34,447 nt of DNA from Alphaproteobacteria bacterium. Lineage in GTDB: Bacteria; Pseudomonadota; Alphaproteobacteria; JANQMY01. The stretch lies in NCBI GenBank assembly GCA_028279895.1, contig JANQMY010000085.1, positions 1 to 34,447 of the forward strand, read 5' to 3'. Below the pieces are notes generated by a model. The model was not told the DNA's origin and did not search any database. It saw nothing but the letters and a program-made list of their open reading frames with translations. Positions 1 to 9,133 of this stretch are shown in pieces (position 1 is the stretch's first letter; the number at the start of each line of letters is the position of its first letter). Both the position numbers and the translations under genes were made by a program.

Positions 1-288
1 AGCTCTACGACGGACAATATTTCCGTGGAAGTGGTGGGCACGACCGTCGCCTACGAGGTTCCCGAAACCACATCTCAAGATTTCGAGGACGTGCTGAAAT
101 CGCTCGCATTGGACTTCACCTATGATCCGGAACTGATGTTGGCGGAATCCACCGTAACCATTTACGGCATCCCCTACATCATTACGGTGGAGTGCATGAC
201 CCCCGGCGATCAGCGGTGCGCCGATCCGGCTTTTACCGACAACAATATCAAAAACAAGCTGCAACCGATCGGAAAGCCGAAGGAATGA
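1..288 (+). CDS. Unrecognised protein, 3' part only
   Basis: The frame is open from the first base of the window, so the gene starts outside it; a GTG at 25 is an in-frame valine codon and need not be the start. The visible 95 residues are acidic, with alternating hydrophobic stretches that suggest beta strands, and contain two cysteines near the C-terminus (in VECM and RCAD). I do not recognise the family. The stop codon overlaps the ATG of the next gene as ATGA, so the two are translationally coupled and probably belong to one operon with the M23-type peptidase. That context suggests, without proving it, an envelope or exported role. Confidence 0.6.
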   Translation, partial: SSTTDNISVEVVGTTVAYEVPETTSQDFEDVLKSLALDFTYDPELMLAESTVTIYGIPYIITVECMTPGDQRCADPAFTDNNIKNKLQPIGKPKE

Positions 289-1052
289 GACAGATACGGC
301 ACATTGGTGTGGCAACACTAATCCTGTTCGGTCTGACCGTGTGTGCGCCTTCGGGCGACCCGGACACCTCATCAGACAGCGACGCCATCGGACCGGAGGC
401 GCCCGGCGCATCCATCGACCACACACCCGCCGGCACGTTGGTGCCGACGGAAAGCGGCCCCGGCAATCGCGATGCAACCGTCTATGCGCCGGAAATGCGG
501 TTTCCGCTGGAAAAAGGACCCGCCTTTCTCAACTCACAGGTTTACGGCGTTGGTGGATCATCTGGCGCAACGGACTGCACGACAGCAGTGTGCGAATGCG
601 ATCCACGCAATTATACCCTGCCCTGGCATGACAATTTCTGTGAAGCCCGAAATCGTGAAGTTCGGGGATGCCCCGCCGGCGGCGGACACCAAGGCCAAGA
701 CATACGTCCCGCTACCTGTGACGATCAGGCCCATTGGGCGGTCGCCGCGGAAGCCGGCCGCATTACCCATATCGGCAAATACTCCGTCAATTTGATGGGC
801 GAAAACACCGGCATCCGCTATCGCTATTTACATCTTGAGATGGCCGCCTTGGCGGTCGCTAAGGGAGACCGGGTTCAAGCCGGCGACCGCATCGGGTTGG
901 TATCCCGCGACTTCGGCACATCCCTTACGACACTGCACCTGCATTTTGACATGAATGCGCCGATCAAGGATGCAGACGGCCAGGCACGCAATACCTATGT
1001 GTCGCCCTACCAGTCTTTGGTGGAGGCGTATAAGCGGTTGGAAACGCGCTGA
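285..1052 (+). CDS. M23-family peptidase (lysostaphin/LytM-like), probable lipoprotein
   Basis: A predicted 255-aa zinc metallopeptidase of the M23 fold, a family that usually cleaves peptidoglycan cross-links in the periplasm. The family motifs are present: HQGQD at about residues 135-139 (first zinc His and Asp), a His in YLHLE near 183, and HLH at 218-220. The N-terminus has a charged start and a hydrophobic stretch ending LTVC at residue 20, a plausible but atypical lipobox because Val precedes the Cys. Residues 21-70 are a Pro/Ser/Asp-rich linker, and six further cysteines between 98 and 145 could form disulfides. I chose ATG 285 because it overlaps the upstream stop (ATGA) and places the signal sequence at the N-terminus; the longer frame from 192 adds an unlikely basic extension. 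The substrate is inferred from the family. Confidence 0.85.
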   Translation: MRQIRHIGVATLILFGLTVCAPSGDPDTSSDSDAIGPEAPGASIDHTPAGTLVPTESGPGNRDATVYAPEMRFPLEKGPAFLNSQVYGVGGSSGATDCTTAVCECDPRNYTLPWHDNFCEARNREVRGCPAGGGHQGQDIRPATCDDQAHWAVAAEAGRITHIGKYSVNLMGENTGIRYRYLHLEMAALAVAKGDRVQAGDRIGLVSRDFGTSLTTLHLHFDMNAPIKDADGQARNTYVSPYQSLVEAYKRLETR

Positions 1053-1064
1053 CCGCCTACCGCT

Positions 1065-3113
1065 CTAATTCGTCGACTGCACGACTTTCAGCGGCACGGT
1101 GGACATGGTCCACGCGCTGCTTTCCACATATCCGCCGCGCGATTTTTCCAGCGCGAGATAGTCGTCCAAAGCCATGAACAGCGCACTCGAAGACGCGTTG
1201 CGGCTGTTGCTGCGGGTAGCCGCCGTTTCGGTCAACAGGTTCCACCGCACCTGATTGCTTTCCTGCGTGCCGAAGATCAATATATGGTCCACCACATCAA
1301 GGGGCGGCTGGGCCACAAAGGTGTTCGGAAACACATACGCTTCGCCCGGCCCCACCAAAGGCCCCAACCCGTCTGTCGGGAAACCGAACAGGCTGCCATC
1401 GGTGGAGACAACAATACCGCCCACATGCAACGGCACCGGTGCCCCGTCATCCACATCCACGCGAATGCGGAAACCGTCACATTTGGGAATGGTATATTGC
1501 TTGTTCGCTCCGGAAGACGACCAGCCCGCATCTGTGGCCGCTCTGGCAGCACACTCGCCCGCGCTGCGCTCTATCGGCGCCGGCACCAAGGAGACGCGGA
1601 GGGTTTGATCATCCTTAAACGATCCGCCCCCTTCGCCATCCAAGGATAACAGCGCTTTCTGCCGCGCATGAAGCCACAGGAGACGTGCCAAGGTGGTGGC
1701 CTCGCCGGAGTTTCCGTTGCGCAACGTGTTTCGCACGCGACCACTGCTGTCGATAATCTGCAACCTTCCGTCGGCATGTCGGGCAATTTCGAATTCTGCC
1801 GCGCCGGACGCAATTTCAATCAGCCTTTCGGCTTCGTCGTTGCTTTCGATCGCCTGTTTCAAAGCCGAAATGCGCGGTGCATCCAATCCCGTACCCGCGT
1901 CTTCGTCTTCCGTCCTGAAATGGACCGTCAGCTTACGGAATACTGTACTTACACGGACAAGATAAGCATAGTCTCCCACGTCGATATCCTCGGAATCGCT
2001 GTCCGGCACAATGACTCCGGTGCCTTGTGACACGCTGCCCCGGGAAATCTCGATGGTGGCCTTAGCTTTTGCCGGGTCTTGTGTATCCGCTAGCGATGCG
2101 TCCTTATCGTATATCCGAAACAAGGCGCCGATGCCGGCCCCGGCCAAGAAAGGTCCCGAAACTTCCACCGTCGCGATATTGGCGCCGGTGACAAACCAAG
2201 CGTCGGACCGGCCGGCTTTCTTGGCGTTGAATACCTGACGGTCCAAGCTGCCCTGAAACGATGGAATCTGATAGGTCCTGGCTTTCAGCGACCGGCGCAC
2301 CAGCGGCTCCATTTGATCGTAAGTGATGCTTTCGGACTTGCTGAGCACATCGATAATTGCGTCCGTGAAGATGCCGTAACCGTCCGTTTCTAGCGCGGCC
2401 GTGGCATCCGCCGCAGCCGACAGCACCACGATTCCCGGCAAGCTTGCGGGAACGTAGTCATCGTAGATCGGCAGGTCGCCCACTGGTTCGTCATCGTCAA
2501 ATTCTCGCGCCCACAACCGGGCCCGCGCCGTGTTGTTTGTGCCGCGTGTGGCCGTCGCTGAATTGCAGCTATCCAAAATGACCGTGATGTTCTGTGTTTT
2601 GTCATGCACCTGCTTGAGCAGAGCGTTGAACTGGTCGTCCGTGAGTTGCCGGTCCACACGGGTCGAGTCGTGCAGTACCAAAGTTTCGTCAAGTCCATCC
2701 GGCTCGTCGGTTTCGGTTTGCTCGCGGATCTGGCTGCCATGGCCCGCGAAATAAATCACCACTTCATCGCCAGCACTAACCCGCGGGACAAGCCACTGCT
2801 CGATAGCGGCCACCACCTGATCATATGAGGCCTCGGCATCGGTCAGCCGGCAGACATTTTGTTTGGGAAATCCATACCCCCGACCGCCCGTCAGCAAATC
2901 ATACATGCGTTCGCTGTCACGAACCGCGCCGCCCAGATCAGGGATCTCGTCGAGCGCGTAATCATTGATGCCGACCAGCAGCGCATGTTGCGCGCTGCCC
3001 GCTTCGCCGGCCACGGCCTGTGCCGGACAGGCCGCATTCGCGGATGCACAAATCGGGAGAAAAACCCCAAAAACCGCCAAAACGCCGGCACAACGCAACC
3101 ACCACGCCACCAT
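1065..3113 (-). CDS. Exported caspase-family (C14) protease with DUF4384-like C-terminal region
   Basis: A predicted 682-aa caspase-fold cysteine protease of the bacterial metacaspase type. Residues 1-28 form a signal peptide (hydrophobic core, then ASANA). The catalytic domain spans about 43-330: HALLVGIND opens the fold, the catalytic His is in YFAGHGSQ (His125) and the catalytic Cys in LDSCNSATATRG (Cys183). Near residue 580 the sequence around VSTDGSLFGFPTDG, then PGEAYVFPN, resembles DUF4384, a domain often joined to bacterial caspases; this is by eye. I chose ATG 3113 because an AGGGGG Shine-Dalgarno lies 7 bases upstream and the signal peptide starts there; the frame extends 40 codons further to 3233 without support. 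It is convergent with the M23 gene (12-bp gap) and divergent from a second caspase gene. Substrates are unknown; metacaspases usually cut after Arg or Lys. Confidence 0.88.
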   Translation of the reverse strand: MVAWWLRCAGVLAVFGVFLPICASANAACPAQAVAGEAGSAQHALLVGINDYALDEIPDLGGAVRDSERMYDLLTGGRGYGFPKQNVCRLTDAEASYDQVVAAIEQWLVPRVSAGDEVVIYFAGHGSQIREQTETDEPDGLDETLVLHDSTRVDRQLTDDQFNALLKQVHDKTQNITVILDSCNSATATRGTNNTARARLWAREFDDDEPVGDLPIYDDYVPASLPGIVVLSAAADATAALETDGYGIFTDAIIDVLSKSESITYDQMEPLVRRSLKARTYQIPSFQGSLDRQVFNAKKAGRSDAWFVTGANIATVEVSGPFLAGAGIGALFRIYDKDASLADTQDPAKAKATIEISRGSVSQGTGVIVPDSDSEDIDVGDYAYLVRVSTVFRKLTVHFRTEDEDAGTGLDAPRISALKQAIESNDEAERLIEIASGAAEFEIARHADGRLQIIDSSGRVRNTLRNGNSGEATTLARLLWLHARQKALLSLDGEGGGSFKDDQTLRVSLVPAPIERSAGECAARAATDAGWSSSGANKQYTIPKCDGFRIRVDVDDGAPVPLHVGGIVVSTDGSLFGFPTDGLGPLVGPGEAYVFPNTFVAQPPLDVVDHILIFGTQESNQVRWNLLTETAATRSNSRNASSSALFMALDDYLALEKSRGGYVESSAWTMSTVPLKVVQSTN

Positions 3114-3141
3114 AAGTCCCCCTCTCTTAGGTGTGCAGATC

Positions 3142-3169
3142 ATTCTACTCCCTAACAGGCTAGAGGCAA
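3142..3169 (-). promoter_or_regulatory. Candidate sigma70-type promoter for the minus-strand caspase gene
   Basis: On the minus strand TTGCCT (3169-3164) and TAGAAT (3147-3142) are separated by 16 bp, about 29 bases upstream of the ATG at 3113. The match is by eye to the consensus TTGACA/TATAAT. Confidence 0.35.
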
Positions 3170-3203
3170 ATTTTGACTGTTCGATGATGGGCAGACAGTG
3201 ATC

Positions 3204-3233
3204 ATGTCGCAATACGGCGGCGCATTGCGACAT
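3204..3233. promoter_or_regulatory. Perfect 10-bp inverted repeat with 10-bp spacer between divergent caspase genes
   Basis: ATGTCGCAAT (3204-3213) and ATTGCGACAT (3224-3233) are exact reverse complements, with half-site centres 20 bp apart, which is two helical turns. The dyad lies between the two opposed candidate promoters of the caspase genes, so it could be an operator controlling both. A transcribed hairpin is the alternative reading. Confidence 0.5.
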
Positions 3234-3272
3234 CGGGATGACGCTCGGTGGGCCGGACCGCGCCGCTAATAC

Positions 3273-3301
3273 TTAATTATTTCGAGGCGCCCTGCTATAC
3301 T
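3273..3301 (+). promoter_or_regulatory. Candidate sigma70-type promoter for the plus-strand caspase gene
   Basis: TTAATT (3273-3278) and TATACT (3296-3301) are separated by 17 bp, about 54 bases upstream of ATG 3356. The -10 is a good match and the -35 a weak one. Confidence 0.35.
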
Positions 3302-3355
3302 GATGGCGTTTTCGATCAGCTTCTAGTTGGGCGTCAGTTCTTGATGGGGGAGAGC

Positions 3356-5668
3356 ATGAAGCGATTGTTTGGGGCGTTTGCAGCCATAATGCTGGCCTTA
3401 CTGCCGGCCAGTGCCTTCGCTGACAGAGTTACACTGGCGAAATCGGACCGCCTATTGGTCACCGCGGAAATCGACGGCGACAACGCCATCATCGTGATCG
3501 AGTCCGTTGCCGACACCACCAACAATCTTGCGGGCGCGTTTCCGGCGGTCGACTTTTCCGGGATCCGGGTCGATGTCAACCAGAATGGACGCGTCGATAA
3601 CCGGGTCGACGTGGCCTATGGCATCGTCGGCGGGTCGAGCGGCAAAATCTGTCCCCAGTTTCTGCTAACGGAAACATCATCCACCGGATGTGGAGGATTT
3701 CCGTCCGCCGCGACCGTCAAAGCTGAGTTCAAAGCGACGAATGCCAACCCCACGGCGCATCCGGTGTGGACGTACACCATCCCCAAAAGCGAAATCAGCA
3801 AGAACGGCTCTTATGCGCATTTGACATTCAAAATCTACGAAGCCGGCCGGGGTTACACCCAATTGCCGAAGCCGACCCGCACCACCCAATCTTTTTCAAA
3901 AGTCACGACGCTGAACTTCCAACGCGTGCTGACCTATCTGCAGACTCGCAAGGACATCGTGCTGCGCCCCAAAATCATCACGAATCCAAGGCTGCCGGAT
4001 ATCAGCGGCGTTACCGGTGACTTGGTGAGAACCGATGACCACATTGTGGCCGTGCGCAACAGCGCGACACGTATTCAGTTCATTTTGGAAGCCATCAGCG
4101 ACACCACCAACGATCTGAACGGCACCTGGCCGAATGTGGACTTTGTCAGCATTGGCAGCGACGTGGATCAGAACGGCACTGTCACCCGTAATGTGGATGT
4201 GGCCTACGGCATATCCGGAGGGTCAGCGGACAAAATATGTACCCAGCACCTGCTTACGGAATCCTCATCCACGGGATGCAACGGCTTTTCGTCGCAAGCC
4301 ACACTGTCGGCACGCTTCGTTTCAACAGCCAAGCAGCCCACGCCGCACCCGGTGTGGGTCTTCACGATCCCCAAAAGCGAATTGGGGCCGGACGGCAAGT
4401 CGGCGCATCTTTACTTCCGCTTCCACAACGCGGGCAAGGGCTACACCCGGTTCCCCACCCCACGCGACACTAAGAAGTTTTCCAGCGCCATTGCCCTCGA
4501 CCTGGACACGCTGAAAGCCACCTTCTTGCCTGAAGAAACGGTCGAAGAAGAGCTTCCGCCCGAAGTCGCCGACGCCGATACCGGCGTGGAGGAAGTCGCA
4601 AACGACACCGAGCCACCTCTGATTGCGCTGACGTCTCCACAAGTCGAACCGGGGGCACGTGTCACGCATACGGAAAAGGACATCGACATTGCGGGCCTCG
4701 CCGAGGACGACAGCGGCATCTACGAAATCTTGGTCAATGGCGAAGAAGCCGCCGTTGCCGCAAGTGGCGCGTTCAGCAAGAACGTCCGGCTTGTCTATGG
4801 GGAAAACCCGATCACCATCAAGGCGACCGACAGCAAAGACAACACAAATGAATTCCTCATCACTGTCGTACGCGAAACGGCAACGGAGGAGGAAGTCTCT
4901 TCCGGTGACGATGCCACGCGCGGTGTCGGGTCAATTGACGATGAAACCGCTGCGGAAATTCGGGAAGGCGACAATTTCGCGCTGCTGATCGCCATCGAAG
5001 ATTATGACGATCCGGCCATCGTGGACCTGGACAATCCGGTCTCCGATGCGCGCAAACTTCGCGATGTGCTGGTCGCCGAATATGATTTCGAGACCGAGAA
5101 CGTCACCGTATTGGAAAACCCGAATGAGGACGACGTGTATTCGGCACTGCAAAACCTGGCGGCTCAAGTGACCGAGAATGACAGTGTCATTATCTTTTAT
5201 GCCGGCCACGGCCAATGGGATGAGCAGATTTCGCAAGGCTATTGGCTGCCCAGCGATGCGGCCGCCACACGCACCTCTAACTGGATCAGCAATGGCGACA
5301 TTCGAGATGAAGTGAAGCGGCTGCAAAGCAAGCATACGCTGGTCATTTCGGATGCCTGCTTTAGTGGCGGCATCTTTAAGACCCGCGGCGGCATCGCCGA
5401 TGCAAGCCGGGCTGTGAAAGAGCTTTACGACAAGTCCAGCCGAAAAGCCATGACCAGCGGCACATTAACGGAAGTGCCGGACCGCAGCGTCTTCCTCGAA
5501 TATCTGGTAAAACAGCTTGAAGACAACGAGAACCCGTTCATTTCCGCGGACCAACTGTTCACCAGTTTCCGGCCGGCCGTCATCAACAATAGTCCGAACA
5601 CGCCGCAATATGGCGTGATCTTCGAGGCCGGTGACGAAGGCGGCGAGTTTATCTTTGTGAAGAAGTAG
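3356..5668 (+). CDS. Exported caspase-family protease with duplicated N-terminal domain and Ig-like domain
   Basis: A predicted 770-aa exported protein. Residues 1-22 are a signal peptide (LLPASAFA). Two copies of an unrecognised domain follow, about 28-173 and 224-369, aligned without gaps at an offset of 196 residues: DTTNN/DTTND, VDVAYGI twice, HPVWTYTIPKSE/HPVWVFTIPKSE. Each copy carries an EF-loop-like string (DVNQNGRVD, DVDQNGTV) and two conserved cysteines. An acidic linker leads to a Glucodextranase-B or bacterial Ig-like domain at about 420-505. The caspase domain is C-terminal, about 540-770, with His618 in FYAGHGQ and Cys668 in SDACFSGG. I chose ATG 3356 because GGGGAG sits about 5 bases upstream and the signal peptide starts there. 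The gene is divergent from the other caspase gene and ends 5 bp from the convergent carboxylase gene. Periplasmic or surface location is inferred from the signal peptide. Confidence 0.88.
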   Translation: MKRLFGAFAAIMLALLPASAFADRVTLAKSDRLLVTAEIDGDNAIIVIESVADTTNNLAGAFPAVDFSGIRVDVNQNGRVDNRVDVAYGIVGGSSGKICPQFLLTETSSTGCGGFPSAATVKAEFKATNANPTAHPVWTYTIPKSEISKNGSYAHLTFKIYEAGRGYTQLPKPTRTTQSFSKVTTLNFQRVLTYLQTRKDIVLRPKIITNPRLPDISGVTGDLVRTDDHIVAVRNSATRIQFILEAISDTTNDLNGTWPNVDFVSIGSDVDQNGTVTRNVDVAYGISGGSADKICTQHLLTESSSTGCNGFSSQATLSARFVSTAKQPTPHPVWVFTIPKSELGPDGKSAHLYFRFHNAGKGYTRFPTPRDTKKFSSAIALDLDTLKATFLPEETVEEELPPEVADADTGVEEVANDTEPPLIALTSPQVEPGARVTHTEKDIDIAGLAEDDSGIYEILVNGEEAAVAASGAFSKNVRLVYGENPITIKATDSKDNTNEFLITVVRETATEEEVSSGDDATRGVGSIDDETAAEIREGDNFALLIAIEDYDDPAIVDLDNPVSDARKLRDVLVAEYDFETENVTVLENPNEDDVYSALQNLAAQVTENDSVIIFYAGHGQWDEQISQGYWLPSDAAATRTSNWISNGDIRDEVKRLQSKHTLVISDACFSGGIFKTRGGIADASRAVKELYDKSSRKAMTSGTLTEVPDRSVFLEYLVKQLEDNENPFISADQLFTSFRPAVINNSPNTPQYGVIFEAGDEGGEFIFVKK

Positions 5669-5673
5669 TCCGC

Positions 5674-8600
5674 CTACCACGTATCGATGCAGGGCCGCTT
5701 CTTACCGCGCCTCGGCTCGGGGGACGGGGCGCTACGCAAGGCCCCCAGGATCCATTTGCGCGAATCCGCCGGATCGATCACGTCATCGATCTCGAAGGTC
5801 GACGCGGTGTTCACCGCTTTACCGCGTTCATACATGCGCGCCACCATCGTATCGTACAAATCCTTGCGCTCTGCCGGATCTTCAAGCGCCGCCAGCTCCT
5901 TCCGATACCCGAGCTTCACGGCGCCTTCCAACCCCATGCCGCCGAATTCGCCCGTGGGCCAGGAAACGGTGAACTGCGTTGCCTTAAAGCCGCCGCCGGC
6001 CATGGCCTGTGCGCCTAGCCCATAGCCTTTGCGCAGGATGATCGTAAAGAAGGGAACGGTCAGGCTGGCGGCCGTCACGAACATGCGGGCCGCATGCCGC
6101 ACCAATGCCGTTTTTTCCACCTCCGGCCCCACCATGATGCCCGGCGTATCGGCCAAGAACAGCAGCGGTATGTCATGGGCATCGCAGAGCTGCATGAAGC
6201 GCGTTGCCTTGTCGGCACCATCGCTGTCGATCGCTCCGGCTAAATGGGTCGGATTATTGGCGACAATACCGATGGGCCGCCCTTCGATGCGCGCAAATGC
6301 GGTGATCATGCCCAGACCGAATGCTTTACGGATTTCAAGCACGGACCCGGTGTCGGCCAGCGTATCGATCACTTTACGCACGTCATATATGCGCAAGCGA
6401 TTTTCAGGAATAACGGCACGCAACAGGCGCTGGTCGGCACAGCCGCCATCGGAGGTTCGGCCTTGGAAATAGGATAGGTATTTCTTGGCCGTCGCCACGG
6501 CTTCGATTTCGTCAGCCACCGGAATATCGACGACCCCGTTCGGCACTTGGATATCGATGGGCCCCACTTCCTCCGGACGGAAGATGCCCAACCCGCCACC
6601 CTCGATCATGGCCGGTCCGCCCATGCCGATATTCGAGTTCTCAGTGGCGATGATCACATCGCAACACCCGAGAAGCGCGGCATTTCCGGCAAAGCAGCGG
6701 CCCGAATTGATGCCCACAAGCGGCACCAAGCCGCTCAATTCCGCGAAGTATTGAAAGGCCAAACAATCCAGCCCCGCAGCACCTACGCCATCCGTGTCAC
6801 CGGGGCGTCCCCCACCCCCTTCGGTAAAAAATACCGTCGGCAATTCGGTTTTGCGGGCCAGCTCAAACACACGGTCCTTTTTCCGATGGTTTTGCAGCCC
6901 TTGGGTGCCTGCCAGGACCGTGTAGTCATAGGACAAAACCGCACACTGACTTTCGCGCTCGCCGAACTCTTCGCCATTGATGCTGCCCACACCGGCGATC
7001 ATGCCGTCAGCCGGTGTGTTTTCAATCAGATCATCAAGCTCGCGCCGACGGCGCTGTGCGGCAATCACCAAGGGGGCGTATTCCACAAAGCTGCCGGGAT
7101 CGCACAGATCTTCAATGTTCTCCCGCGCTGTCCGCTGGTTGGTCTTGCGCCGCCGCGCCACCGCCGCCGGCCGGTTTTCGTCATACCCTTTGCCATGACG
7201 GTCGATGACCTCTTGGAGATCCGGGCGAATGTGGTCGAGATCAATCTCGGCTTCACTGTCGCCCGCGGCGACGTTGACATCAGCCTCTTCCACAAAAACC
7301 AGGGGGTGATCTTCATAAACCGTATCCCCGGCCGAGACAGTCACCTCGCGAACAATACCGCTACGCTCGGCGGTAATCACATGCTCCATCTTCATCGCTT
7401 CCATGACGAGGAGCTGCTGGCCTTCGTAGACTTCTTGGCCGGCTGCGGCCTCGACCGACACAATCGTACCCTGCAGCGGTGCCAGCACCGGGACCGTATT
7501 CTCAGGTCCGGCAATCCCCGCATCCGCGGCCGGCATCGCCGGCGCATTTGATTGCACAACCGGTTCCGAAGCACCCGCGCCGTTCTTGCCGTGGGCCAGA
7601 ACCGCCAAAGGATCCGAGGTGTCGATGGCAGCCCCAGCACGCCGACCGGCAACCGCCGGGGCACCGGCGGCACCGGTTTGACCGAAGTGCAGCGCAGCAT
7701 GCGGTTGCGCCGTTTCCGCCACCAATTGGGCAGCGCGATCTTCCACAAAACGCGTGTAGACGTTGCCCGCCGCAAAATCCTCGTCCTGCAATATGTTCAT
7801 TAGAAAACTGAGATTTGTGGGAATGCCGTCAATCCGTGTTTCCTGTAAGGCACGATAGGCTTTGGTCACCGCTGCGCCAAAATCGCTTTGCGGCGTATGC
7901 GTGATGATCTTGGCCAACAAGGAATCGAACCGCGGGTTGCTGGTGTACCCGGTATACCCATAACCGTCGACACGGACCCCGCGGCCCGAGGGCATATCGA
8001 ACGCACTCAGCATACCGCCCGCAGGCCGGGCCGTTCCGTCGGGCGTCATGCGCTCCATATTGATCCGCGATTGGATAGCAAAACCGGTCTTCGGCACCGC
8101 ATCGTTTTGCATGAGATTGATGTCAGAGAAGCTCTTGCCCGCGGCAAGCTCCAACTGCAGGGCCACAAGATCGATATCAGTCACTTCTTCCGTGATCGTG
8201 TGTTCCACCTGCAGCCTTGCATTGGCTTCAATAAATGCGAAGGGGTTAGTGCCGGGCGTGGCCACGTCCACAAGGAACTCAAACGTGCCGAGGTTGAGAT
8301 AATTCACACTTTCGGCCATTTGGCAGGCGGCCTGGATGATTTGCTGACGTAAAGAAGAATCGAAATTCGGCGCCGGCGCAATCTCGATAATCTTCTGCTG
8401 CTGTCGTTGGATGCTACAGTCCCGCTCGCCAAAATGCAGCACGCGGCCGCTGCCGTCTCCCGCAATCTGCACCTCGATGTGGCGCGCCTTGGGAATGTAC
8501 TGTTCCACATATACATCGCCGATGCCGAACGCCGCCTTGGCCTCGGACTGGCAGCGTTCAAAAGCCTGCTCGATCTCGTCCGCTTGAGTGACGGCCCGCA

Positions 8601-9105
8601 TGCCTCGGCCGCCACCGCCGGCGAGCGCCTTGATGATCATGGCGCCGCCATCCCGTAGCCCGGCAAAAAAAGCCTGGGCTGCATCCAAGGTCGTCGGGCC
8701 GTCCGTTCCCTGAAGAACCGGTACGCCGGCTTGTTGGGCGAGCTTCCGGGCTTCCGCTTTGTTACCGAACAGGGCAAGTGTTTCCGCCCGAGGCCCGACA
8801 AAAACCAATCCGGCTGCGGCACAGGCTTCAGCGAATGCTGCGTTTTCGCTCAGAAACCCATAGCCGGGATGCACCGCGTCGCACCCGGCTTCTGCTGCCG
8901 CACTGACAATCTGATCGATATCCAGATAGGCTGCCGCCCCCTGCCCCGTCAGCGGGGCGGTTTCATCCGTCTTCCGGGTGTGCAGCGACGTGCCGTCATC
9001 TTCGGAGAATGCCGAAACGGTCACAATCTCCAGTTCCGCCGCCGCACGGGCAATGCGGATGGCAATCTCCCCCCGATTGGCAATAAACAGCTTCTTGATT
9101 GTCAT
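5674..9105 (-). CDS. Single-chain biotin-dependent acyl-CoA carboxylase (BC-BCCP-CT)
   Basis: A predicted 1143-aa enzyme that carries biotin carboxylase, biotin carrier and carboxyltransferase on one polypeptide. Residues 1-455 are biotin carboxylase: IANRGEIAIR near the start, the ATP-grasp glycine loop GGGGRGM at 163-169, and EANARLQVEHTITEE around 293-307. After an Ala/Gly/Pro-rich linker, the biotinyl domain at 538-606 holds the biotin site EAMKMEH (Lys572). Residues 620-1130 form the crotonase-like N and C carboxyltransferase halves. The architecture resembles single-chain long-chain acyl-CoA carboxylases, which accept acyl-CoAs of various lengths; the real substrate cannot be read from sequence. 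It starts 28 bp after the stop of the methyltransferase gene, so the two are probably cotranscribed. Its biotin could come from the bio operon 2 kb away. Confidence 0.9.
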   Translation of the reverse strand: MTIKKLFIANRGEIAIRIARAAAELEIVTVSAFSEDDGTSLHTRKTDETAPLTGQGAAAYLDIDQIVSAAAEAGCDAVHPGYGFLSENAAFAEACAAAGLVFVGPRAETLALFGNKAEARKLAQQAGVPVLQGTDGPTTLDAAQAFFAGLRDGGAMIIKALAGGGGRGMRAVTQADEIEQAFERCQSEAKAAFGIGDVYVEQYIPKARHIEVQIAGDGSGRVLHFGERDCSIQRQQQKIIEIAPAPNFDSSLRQQIIQAACQMAESVNYLNLGTFEFLVDVATPGTNPFAFIEANARLQVEHTITEEVTDIDLVALQLELAAGKSFSDINLMQNDAVPKTGFAIQSRINMERMTPDGTARPAGGMLSAFDMPSGRGVRVDGYGYTGYTSNPRFDSLLAKIITHTPQSDFGAAVTKAYRALQETRIDGIPTNLSFLMNILQDEDFAAGNVYTRFVEDRAAQLVAETAQPHAALHFGQTGAAGAPAVAGRRAGAAIDTSDPLAVLAHGKNGAGASEPVVQSNAPAMPAADAGIAGPENTVPVLAPLQGTIVSVEAAAGQEVYEGQQLLVMEAMKMEHVITAERSGIVREVTVSAGDTVYEDHPLVFVEEADVNVAAGDSEAEIDLDHIRPDLQEVIDRHGKGYDENRPAAVARRRKTNQRTARENIEDLCDPGSFVEYAPLVIAAQRRRRELDDLIENTPADGMIAGVGSINGEEFGERESQCAVLSYDYTVLAGTQGLQNHRKKDRVFELARKTELPTVFFTEGGGGRPGDTDGVGAAGLDCLAFQYFAELSGLVPLVGINSGRCFAGNAALLGCCDVIIATENSNIGMGGPAMIEGGGLGIFRPEEVGPIDIQVPNGVVDIPVADEIEAVATAKKYLSYFQGRTSDGGCADQRLLRAVIPENRLRIYDVRKVIDTLADTGSVLEIRKAFGLGMITAFARIEGRPIGIVANNPTHLAGAIDSDGADKATRFMQLCDAHDIPLLFLADTPGIMVGPEVEKTALVRHAARMFVTAASLTVPFFTIILRKGYGLGAQAMAGGGFKATQFTVSWPTGEFGGMGLEGAVKLGYRKELAALEDPAERKDLYDTMVARMYERGKAVNTASTFEIDDVIDPADSRKWILGALRSAPSPEPRRGKKRPCIDTW

Positions 9106-9133
9106 TCCGCGCGTCCGAGTCCTGTTCTAAATT

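Noticed and set aside
3114..3233. 40-codon N-terminal extension of the first caspase
   Set aside because: ATG 3113 has a strong Shine-Dalgarno and a signal peptide; an upstream start would bury the signal peptide and overlap the candidate promoter and dyad.
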